Positions 53,431-64,000 of a stretch of 64,000 nt of DNA are shown here, piece by piece. The stretch is from the NCBI GenBank assembly GCA_028023455.1, contig JAQFVV010000063.1:5256794-5320793 (forward strand). The letters run 5' to 3'. The notes beneath the pieces were generated by a model, which ran no database searches, was not told where the DNA came from, and saw only the letters and a program-made list of their open reading frames with translations. How positions within the stretch are numbered: the first letter of the stretch is position 1; the number at the start of each line of letters is the position of its first letter. The stretch comes from Epiperipatus broadwayi (lineage: Eukaryota > Onychophora > Udeonychophora > Euonychophora > Peripatidae). A program made the position numbers and the translations under genes.

Positions 53431-53460
<30 letters not shown>
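53431..53460. repeat. (AT)n microsatellite at D boundary
   Basis: Fifteen AT units exactly between a TTACA end and the TGTGCCC start of D. Confidence 0.97.
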
Positions 53461-53463
<3 letters not shown>

Positions 53464-56400
53464 GCCCTTATCTATAGGTCATAATAAGGTAGAATGGTCA
53501 ATTGCTAAAAAAAATTTTAAATTTTAAAATACGTTTGTGTAATATATTGATAATTGTATGATCGATTAGATTTTATAGTACAATTTAAGGCTGAAAAATA
53601 CCTGGTATGTAAAAGTGTAATGGATTATTTTAAAAAAAAGAACAGTTAAATAAAGGTTAATTATATCCTTGCTTATGGTTGTAAAAGCTGGCCATATAAA
53701 ATAATACAGCTATAAATAGTTAAAAGTATATTAACAATTCAATTGTAATGTTTTAAAACTAATAAATTAAATAAATGCTATATGTAATATTATAATTATA
53801 ATTAATATTCAAATTTAATCTAATATATTTTAAGATAGACTTTGGGATGGTGAGAATTATATTTAGTTCTACATTTTTTAAATTATTTTCCAAATTTTTA
53901 TAAAATATATCAGTTTTGGTAATTTAGACCGAGACGTAAATTAAAAAAAAAAATCAAATCATCTGATAAAGTTAGTAATCATGTGACTGTATATTATATA
54001 CCTTCACATACACGCTTGTTAGAATATAATAATAAAGTTTGTGAATTATAAAACTAAATGTAATTGCTATCTATCGTTAAAGTAAAAGTTAAAATATTAA
54101 ATGTTATTTTAATAATTGTTTTAAAGTTTAAATGATTTTGATAAAACTGTAATTGAGTTTAAAAATACTATTCTAAGTAATATTTTAAAACATGACATCA
54201 TAAATTCTTTATTTTAAAAAGTTTAATCTATTATAAAACTAAAAATGTGTAATTTTTTTTGCGCTAAAAAAGTCATTAACCAATCAACGGAGGTATTTTA
54301 GCAGACGAAAAATAGGAATTAGATGGAGCGAGAGAAGGAATGTGTAAGTAAAGGAAGGAGGAACATATTTTTTTTAGCTGTATAAGATCGTAAGCTAGAA
54401 AAGTGTTATAATTTAAACATTTTGTATTTATTTTAAAAGTTTTGTTTTAAAATATAATATTTTGAACTGCCTTTAAATGGAAGGCTAATTTAAAAGATTT
54501 CTTGCCAGGATTTTTATTCAAGTTTAGCCGAAACCTTGCAGTAAAAATGGAAATACTACAGAAAAAAGTACCTAAAAGTATTGATAAAGTAAAAATAATT
54601 GTAAAGTGCCTTGAATACAGTTTATTTGTGATCAACCAGGAAATCATTAGAACTCATATGAATATAATTTGGACATTATATAAAAAACTTAAAAGAAAAG
54701 TTATTTGCCGTCAGGAAAAAATATGATGCACAATTTTAAAAGGCTACTCCGAAGTTTTTTTTTTATTCTTCTCTATGGAAAAATTAAGATGCATATATCA
54801 TAAAGAAAAAATTATGTAAAAGTTATAATGGAGAAAGAATGTTTGTCTTTTTAAAGGAAACATTACAAAGTATATAGTACCAGAATTTTAAAAGAAGGAA
54901 AAAAGTTACAGAATAATAATATGAAAGAGCTATTGTGTTTTATGAAAAGGAACAGAAAAACTTTCTCTAAGAAGAATTAAAAATATTATAAAGTGTTCAT
55001 TAGTGAAATGATTAATAAAGATAAAGATTTGAAAACTATAAATCTAATTTACTTAATGAAATGAATCCATGGAAACAGAAAAGTTTTATTGAATATTTAA
55101 ATCAAAGTACTGAGAAGATGCATCATAAAAGTCACACGGGAGAAAATATTAGCAAGAAATATTAGAAGAGAATATTTAGAAGTTTTCTTTACAGGATTAA
55201 CTAATATCATAATTAATAATTGTATTAAATATTATAAAAACCAAGGATTATCATTCATGAATATTTATTGAACGAAGTGATATTTGTTTTACCTTAAAAT
55301 TGAACAAGCAGGGAGAGGAACATTAAGTGAATGGAAAAAAAATGATAAACAATTTTTTTTTGGCTTGAGTATGAACGGTTTTCAAGAAAATTTGATGAAG
55401 GAGTACAGTAAATATAGTTTGAATATTTTTTACTAATTTATTTTAAAATATAAAATGTTATGTGAGATTACGGAAAACATAAAACATAAATTTATTAATA
55501 TTAAAATTTAAATATAATAACTTGATAAAATTATAGAAATAGTGATTAAAATAAAGTGTATGGATGTGAATCTTATATCTACAAGGATCAAATGGATGGT
55601 GAAGCCTATGGAACGCGATCGAGGAGATAAAGGTCGTTTTGTAATTTTAATAGTTATTTATAATGTATAATGTATTTTTTTTAGATCATCTATTGACTAA
55701 GAATGAAGTGTGAAAGTCTTAATTATATGTACACATTTTATGCAACATTTTAACATATAATGAGATAGGAGTAATTCGGAATATGCATGCAACAATTTAT
55801 TTAAAGTATATTAATAATATAATTTAACAGAACAATTGTGTGATTCTTTTGAACTTTCATGTGATAAAGTATTCAGATATTTAAATAGTTTGTATATGAT
55901 TAAATATACGGAGGAAAGTAGTAAAAATATTTTCTTATAGAACAGTGGAATAGTTTTAAAATATCAATGAATTTTATTATTGTTAGTAATGCAGATATGT
56001 ATTGGTCGATGTACAGTATAGAAAAAATCTTGAGAAATAAGATCGGATAGTGACTTGGAAGTACTAGCGGAGAGGAAACCAAGATGATGTGTTTTTTTTT
56101 TTAAGAAATAGGAAAATATAAGGGATTTGGATCATATTTAGTTTTGTGTGATTTAGTATAGTTAACAAAGTCTTATGACTGAACACATATGGTTTGGACA
56201 GTGTTTTTGCATATCTTTAAACTTTTGATGTCAGAATAAAGCTGAAGAAATAGCTTTAGCATCGTTCCTATGATAGAGGTTGGTAGACAGGTAAAGGTCA
56301 CTCCTCTATAGTGTCTTTTAATTCACTGTGCCATGATTGTCAAGGTATATGACGAATAATATTCTAGTTGTATTTTGATCCTATGCATCTAACTTCGCTA

Positions 56401-58113
56401 TCCTTATTTCATGAATCTGCATCGGTCAGAAAGATATTTTCAAAGAAATAATGAATAAAATAGAACTGAAGATATGTTATTATTTATGTAAGAATAGTTT
56501 ATTTGCTGGAATGTAAAGAATTGTGTAACTTTAAAATTGAAAGTCTAAAATATCATAAAGAGAGAAAGAATCATATAATACATTGTAAAATTAATTCAGA
56601 AATAAATATAAGATTTTGAAAAGAAATCTAAACCAAGTATTTTAAAAGTGATAATAAAATTTGAATGAATTTTTTTTTAATATTAATGTTGGAGGAAATG
56701 AGAAATTGCATATTTATCAAGAGAAAATTTAATAAGGTATAATAAACATATACTTGTGCATGGTATATTAATAGTTATAATAATATCATCCAAAGTAAGG
56801 CTTGAATGAGAATATTAGGATTAATAAATATCGGATAATGAATAATAAAAACCTAATACCGAATGTAGAATGGTGTTTTGACTTTGTAAGATTCCATACA
56901 ACCAATATGAAACTAAATTTTATTATTTTGTAGAATTTTATTACGAATGTAAATGTTGTAAAAATGTAATTTTAATAATATTAGGGATGAAAAGTGTTTG
57001 TGATAATCATATAAGAAATACATTTTGTAATAAGCTAACCATAATAATAAATCAAGTAATAATGCTGTATTTTCTTAAGTGTTAAAACTAAGATTTAACT
57101 AGGAAAAGTAAATAATATTTTGATTTCATTTTATAAACTAATAAACTAAGTTGAGATATGAGAGTAAGGGATATCCAATGTATATAGTGTAAAAATATTG
57201 TTAATTTATTTATGTTGTTAATAAACTTTGTTTTAAATTTGTTTTAAAGTTTTTGTGTCCGAGTTGTTATTTCTCCACATGGATGCATGAAATCACGATA
57301 CATTGATAATTGAAACAGACATATAAATTTTGCACAAAAGGTAAACATAAAAGTGTTATAAGAATTTTGAGAATTTATTGGTATGTTAAAATTAAAAGAT
57401 CATAATTTTATATTATTTATTGGTCATAAGTCGGTTGCCACAATATTACATTAAATTATATGCTAATGTTGCCACACGTATTCTGTTGTCAAATTATTAA
57501 AATACTACCACGTACGTATTTATTTATTTCATTTAGGAAGAAATAAGATTATATTATATTATTATTATTATTATTATTATTATTTATTATTATTAGTTGC
57601 TGTGTAGTAGATTATGACATAAAATTCCCTTTTCATATTTTACTACCGTAATTTTAAATCAGTTAGAATACAATTTATGAACCTGAGATTTTATTTATTT
57701 TATTTCATTTTATTTAATTGAGCTAGATTCTTGTTATAAAGAAGATTAGGATATGATTATTATTTTAATCGTAGTGAATAGAGCTCAGAAAGTCGTAAGA
57801 ATACTATGAGTTAGTTATTTGGTATAGTAAAAAGGGGGGATAGTGTTCTTATGCCATTGAGGTAGTATCGTGTGGATAATGGGTCAATGTAGTCTATCTC
57901 ATTCCCGGTATTGTCACTCCATGTCTCATGAAAATAGTAAATATTTGTTAATTCATTTTAAAATTGAACCGTATTTGTATTTTAAAAATTAGAGCTAGTA
58001 ATCATTTTAATTAATGCTGAATATTTCATTTATTTATTTGTTAACTGAGCTAGAACCCGTAATATTCGTAATAAACAGTATATTTTGGGGTGAGGATGCG
58101 TGGGGGGAGGTTA

Positions 58114-58115
<2 letters not shown>
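53461..58115 (+). repeat. Unclassified dispersed repeat, family D, copy 2
   Basis: Begins TGTGCCCTTATCTATAGGTC and ends GGAGGTTAGAAT before an (AT)n tract. It aligns, inverted, with 9055-13884 from end to end (see that entry for landmarks). It is slightly shorter (4655 bp), and an (ATT)n run lies at about 57557-57593. No protein frame survives in both copies. Confidence 0.8.

Positions 58116-58159
<44 letters not shown>
58116..58159. repeat. (AT)n microsatellite at D/B boundary
   Basis: About 22 AT units between D and the right B copy. Confidence 0.97.
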
Positions 58160-58161
<2 letters not shown>

Positions 58162-59405
58162 CAGCCAGGGAGCTGTGCTATTTCTTTTCTTTTATCCCAA
58201 GGCAGTTTAAAAAGAAAAAAAAACTTGGCAAATTTCAACACATGAGTTTCACTGCGTCTGAAGCCAAAATTTGATAAAGCTATCTCGAATTTATAATGGT
58301 AAATCTAATAACAATCTGGAAGTAACTAAAATTAGTTAATATATTGGATTCAACATGTCAATTATTATTTGTTTTTCAAAGAGAGAAATCTTTAAAAAAA
58401 GTGAAATATATATATATGTGCTTGGAAACGGATAATTTTCTCTAACATGCTATTTCTTCAATTTAACTTTGGCTAGAATGCATTCTAATATTAAAGAAAT
58501 ATAAAGGAATAAAAAACAATGGAACAAGTTGACTTTTGAAAAGAAAAATGAACAAATTAAACTTTAAAAAAAGGTAGTAAATAATTTTATTAATATAAAT
58601 GATATATATATTTTTGAGATCGATATTCACTTTTTTTTTTTTACTTTTTTTTTTAATTAGAAAGTGTCTTGTTTTCTAAAAAAACAAACATTTAACAAAT
58701 GTCAAAATTAACACTTAAGTAATTTAAAAATTTAAAATATGGCATATAAGTTTGGGTTGCGTATGAGTTATATTAATAAGTGAAATTTATATTCGCAAAT
58801 TTTATTATAAAAATTATTCACTTATCTATTTATCTATTTTCATTTTTTTTTACTTCATATAATAATTCTTACACAGACCTAAACAATAATTTATATATTT
58901 GCTGTATGTAATATGCTTTTATTTACTTTTCATTTTTAATTTTAAATATTTGGAAAATATAAATATGGATTTGTGTTTATATTAATGCATACCTGTTGAG
59001 CACTAATATGTCTTTATCTATTTCATATATATATACTTATTGCAAGTATAAATGTATATATATTTTTTGTATTTGGGTTTGTATATGAAAACTATTTAAA
59101 ACACTGATACTACCTAAAATCAAATCATAATATAGAAATAAAGGATGTACTATTTGTTTTATAAGTAATGCCTTTGTAATTTATTTGGAAGAGTATTAAT
59201 ATTTTATTCTTATTTTTCTTTTAGTGCCAGAGACATTATGAAATTAATTGAATTCACAATTTAATGGAGAATAACTTTGTATTTCACTTATTGTTTAGTT
59301 TTTGGGTCACTTATCAAGCCAATGTTCATTGATATGTTTAGATATACATAAGTTTACTTATGTAATATGTATATTAGTTTTAATAGAATTCTCTTTGTTT
59401 CTGAT
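58160..59405 (+). repeat. Direct repeat B, right copy
   Basis: Homologous to 52084-53145, starting CGCAGCCAGGGAGCTG and ending TCTCTTTGTTTCTGATATAT. About 180 bp longer than the left copy. It lacks the tandem units that precede B on the left. Confidence 0.85.
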
Positions 59406-62400
59406 ATATATATTCTAACCTAATAAAATAACGAGGACTTCTATTAAAATAAAATGAGCGAATTCACTAAAGAGAATTCGGAAATAAATAAACTCTATAT
59501 TACCTAATAATATCTCGACGTTTGGTTAGTTATAATAATTCAGCTACAGTGATATGCAGTTCAGACAGAGATAGAATAAAAAAAAATTATTAATAAAATA
59601 AATTTAAAAGGAAAATTTAGAATAACTAACATTCTTTCTCTATCCAAAACACATTCTCTGAGCTGTAAGTACTTGCACTGTTCGACAATGATGATGATGA
59701 TTTCATGTCATTGTTAATATTACTGACTAAAACAAAACATTCATTAATTTGCCAATATGATCTCAATATTTTATTATTATACAATCAGAAGTTTCAATCT
59801 CTTTAGCCATGCCACGCTTGTAATGTTGATCATATTTGATCAATTCTTAATTTAAAAGCACTTATAATAATGACACTAATCTCAGGGTTCTTTGTTATAT
59901 TTAATAAAATGCTCGGCAGTATTGTGTTGTCGCACATGACTGACATTCTGGTCGGCTATAGGAAACATTTATCTTATTTAAATTCCATGTGTCTTCATCC
60001 ACATATCAACTATTATAATATTTAACGAGACGATAACTATATTTATTAACAACGCATAATTTTGAATAATACAGCCATTTTATCCAGAATCTCAGTTGGA
60101 ATGATGAAAAGACAAGGGTGCTTTTGTGTCCTTCCATTATCCATGACAACACAATAATTTGACTATGATTTATTACTCAGACACTTCACTTAAAAGTGTA
60201 CTTAACAATGTGCAACCAAAAGCGAATATTTTGGGAATAAAGTGATTTTACACACATATAAAATAAACTGTTTTGGTCTGAAGTTTTCAATTCCATAAAT
60301 AATTCTTATTAAATTAAACTATAATGAAATATTCTGATCTGATTACAATTGTCTATCTGGTGTATTGAATTTAAGATTTCATAAATGATTTTGGACTCAA
60401 AAAAGTATTGCAAGTATTATGCCAATACACTTTTATTTAGCACACAAGAAAAATGACTCAACACAACTTGTAACAAGACTATAATTTATTATTAAATTTT
60501 AACAAGATTATGATTTATTATTACAATTGAACAAAACTATCCTTTATGATTAACATAATAAACAAACATATACAATTTATTCGATCCCATATGGATAAAA
60601 CAAAATAGAACTAACATTAATTCGTCTATACTTTTAGACCTGGATTCGAACTACTTCTTCATCTTCTTTTTACATTTATGCAAATTGAATATAACAAAAT
60701 AAATATTATTATCGATACATCAATTCATCCATTTAGTGTATCTTATATGAATGGCTGCTTAACTTTATTAACTAACTATTTGTTTTAAAATACAAATAAT
60801 CTGATACTAGGCAATGCGTACAAACGATTTTTTATTTATTATCATATCTTTAACTAAATGATAGTTTTTTATTTAGATAACTTATTATAATTTATGGGTT
60901 ATTTATCAGAAGTTACACTTATTATTTTAATATTTACCTTAATAACAACTGAAGTTGTTATACACACTGTTTTTCTAAGTATAAGTTATATTGTGAGTGC
61001 TACTTAATCATTAACCCGAATTAAACCTAGTATTTGAACCCTCCATTGGCAAACAAAATTTATAAAGCACACAATTTTAAACTTACTCTCTCCATTGACT
61101 TACATGTGGATTACCAGCACTATTCCGCCGCACAATCCAGACATTGATTATATATACTAGCACGCTATTTTTACTAAATGGATCTTGAGGAATTAACCTC
61201 CAATATACCCGTTATCTTGCCATAACTTTCTAAACAAAACACAATATTCAACACCTTCCGTGGTGGAATTATCTCTATTTTCTCATGAGGAATATGGAAT
61301 AACACCAAAGATCTGTAGATTTAACTACTATATTAAAATAGTTTGGTGGGTCCTTGCCTCTTACTTGGGCATAATAGGAGCGCACACCAAATATAATCCT
61401 CTCCTGGGATTTTAACGAATGAAATACACTAAATACGATATAAATTACTGACCGCCCTAACTCTGAGAAGCGATCACTTGGGTTATAACATACCTGAATA
61501 CTAGATTTATCTATTCCCCTCATGGAAAATAAAGCTTTTGGGGAGATCATTTTCCATCCCACAAAATAGATACATTACAATTATTACTAATGTGAATCTT
61601 AATCATATACTGATGCTATATCGGGGCAAGACAAGCAAATACACTAATTACACTAAATTTATGTTCCGGGGTATATTTAGATCAACGTCTGAAATCAATA
61701 GATAACACAGAATAAACCATAATAATTTTCACCTTTGCCAAAGAAACATTCAACACGTACTTGGTAGTATAGTATCTTGAACTAAATTAAGTGAATGCGT
61801 TAATAAAGAATAATTGGGAATAAGTTCCGCAATTAACATAGTATAAATTTGTTTCAAACTTTAAATAAGTAATATCCTGTATAGCACTTCTCTTTAATTA
61901 CTTCTGATAATTTTAACTAGATATTTTACCTATTAAGTATCTGAATTTTTCTTCTTTTACACATCTAACATATAAATTTATATCCATAATGCATATCATA
62001 AGTAAACACATTTTATAAAAAAAAAATTTTATATGTCGAATATAAATTTAACCTAGAAGAAGTATATGAAAACATACCTTTATGATTACAAGGTCATTTA
62101 AATATTACTTGATTATACAGCCTTTAACCTGTTGATATAAAAAAAAATACACATAATTTTACAAATTAGTAAAAAAAAATCATTACTTAACAAGTGCTTA
62201 TAATCTCACTATAAAATTGTTTTTCCGTTGGGCAATTTATCTAGATGAAGAACTTGATCCGTTCGTAGTTCACGAAGCAAAATTTAAAATAAGAAACACA
62301 TTTTATTATTTCATTTATATAAAAGTTGCCTCCATTCTGATGCAATTAATAAATTAGGCAAAGAAAATATATCAGCGTTGGATATTAACTCTTCCTTGAA

Positions 62401-63853
62401 TTAACTGATATAATTTTGGGATCCAAGAAAACAATACATATTTTAACATGACGAATATTTGACGATTGATGATCACATATACAATTCTTTTTTTTTTTAT
62501 TATTGACGATACGTATCATTTTTAGCTAGCTGGCTTATGAATAAAATAATGCGCGAATTTTCCAAAATACTATTATTATAAGGACTGCAGCTGACTTATG
62601 TGGATATAAAGTTTTATAAAGTCAATAATGTTTGTAGTTTTTATTCCTACTCTAGGAATTGTAATTTGTCTTTAATAAGGAATTCTCCGTAAATGCACAC
62701 ATACAAATTTTCTGATATTTGCCTTGAGAAAATTTATATTTTCTTTTTTAAAATCATACAGGTGCATAAGTAAATATCCTTTATCATTAATATTATTTCT
62801 AGATAATTTTCAGTGAATAAAACATATTTTGACATGGGGAACTTACATTATTTTCCAAAGCAGACAATGTCCTTTAGAAAGAGCGCGAAATTTTCTAGTT
62901 AACTTTCCTTGGCTTTTATAATATGTCTTTTAAATTATAAATTTTCTTTTATACCACGAAAGATAATTAAATAAGGTAAAGTTAACAAATCATTGATTAT
63001 TTCATGGAAATTACTTATAGTACTTGTTTTAAATATAATGACATTTTCCGTGATTACTGTAGTTAATACGGTCATTTTGAACTTTAGCATACGATAGTAT
63101 ATTTTTGCGTATAAAAAGTTTTAAAATAGGTAGATGGCCACAGAAAACAGAATATCTTATCGAATAGGATTAGCAACGCATAATATTATGAAAAATTTAC
63201 TGGACTTATATTTATTTCTGCAATAAAAATAATAAAAAATTTGTTACCGAATTTCAGTACTGCTTCCTCCTTGTAAAACTAAAGTCAGACTAAACTTTCC
63301 TCAAAATTTTGGCGGTCTTGTTTTAGCGACCTCTTACAGAAAAATAATCATTTAATTATATATAAACAAAAGAAAAGGAAAAAAAACAAAACTTATTACA
63401 ATTATATTTTTCCATATAATTTAAATGGATTACCAAGTAAATTGACAAATAATGAAAAATAAGAAATATATTTAATCAATAATGTTTATTAGTGGTGTCT
63501 ATTTCTGTATACATTATTATCTTAATTAATTTAAAATTACCAGACGTTATTGTGTTTTATGATAAGATACTCATCCACTCTCCCTCTACCCATCCAAAAT
63601 CAATTACTGTTTATAATATGTGCTTTTATACTATATTAAATTGCTCTTATTGTTAATATTTTTAATTAAATTATTCATGCTTTTCTTCAAAATGACATTG
63701 GATTACCAAATTTATTATCTGTTTGCTTAAAACACGTTAAAGTGAGTAAATAGTATCCTTTATTAATCACTTAATATTATTAGTATTTTACTTTTTTATT
63801 TACTAGAAAAGGATAGCATTGTTTTCCTGTGGAAATAATGCTAAATAAACCAA
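59406..63853. other. No gene recognised
   Basis: AT-rich, with a somewhat less AT-rich patch at about 60980-61700. That patch holds a 95-codon minus-strand frame (61275-61562) with no domain I know and no matching sequence elsewhere in the window. Repeats specific to this part were not found. Confidence 0.5.
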
Positions 63854-64000
63854 NNNNNNNNNNNNNNNNNNNNNNNNNNNNNNNNNNNNNNNNNNNNNNN
63901 NNNNNNNNNNNNNNNNNNNNNNNNNNNNNNNNNNNNNNNNNNNNNNNNNNNNNNNNNNNNNNNNNNNNNNNNNNNNNNNNNNNNNNNNNNNNNNNNNNNN
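63854..64000. other. Assembly gap (N run)
   Basis: 147 unknown bases to the window end. Confidence 1.

Overview
This window is AT-rich invertebrate-type nuclear DNA (roughly three quarters A+T by eye) with no host protein-coding gene I can support. Everything recognisable is repetitive: LTR-type retroelements, an RTE-clade LINE, decayed DNA transposons (hAT-like, Merlin-like, piggyBac-like), foldback or MITE elements, one tRNA-derived retroposon, long (AT)n, (GATA)n and (AAT)n microsatellites, and several unclassified dispersed repeats. The element mix and eukaryotic tRNA-like pol III boxes indicate a metazoan. I cannot place the phylum; molluscs, flatworms, arthropods and cnidarians all remain possible. 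The last 147 bases are an assembly gap.

Layout. 1-6614: an LTR retroelement cut by the left window edge, with 5' LTR part, tRNA-Pro-like primer-binding site, repetitive leader, broken gag, no visible pol, polypurine tract and a complete 1.77-kb 3' LTR. 9055-13884: one copy of an unclassified 4.7-4.8 kb repeat (family D), inverted relative to a second copy at 53461-58115. 16049-18353: three foldback elements. 19591-21774: a TGTAA...TTACA element resembling a solo LTR. 22123-22886 and 45961-46727: piggyBac-like MITE copies. 24317-26885: hAT-like element with dead transposase. 26967-27119: perfect 60-bp foldback. 28387-28512: tRNA-like retroposon with 13-bp target duplication. 30160-33840: circularly permuted repeats and a Merlin transposase pseudogene between inverted arms. 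35137-35556 and 42058-about 45350: a truncated and a near-complete RTE LINE. 37776-39836: nested DNA transposon with about 295-bp inverted ends and an 8-bp target duplication. 50838-59405: a composite of a second TGTAA...TTACA element, D copy 2, and a direct repeat (B) on both sides.

How the parts relate. Many elements abut (AT)n tracts, which look like preferred insertion sites or products of insertion. The LINE could supply the machinery for the tRNA-derived retroposon and the 15-bp-duplication element. The terminal-inverted-repeat elements presumably used DNA transposases, of which only dead copies are present here. No autonomous intact element is visible. The two least explained objects are the 4.7-kb D repeat and the nested 2.06-kb transposon.
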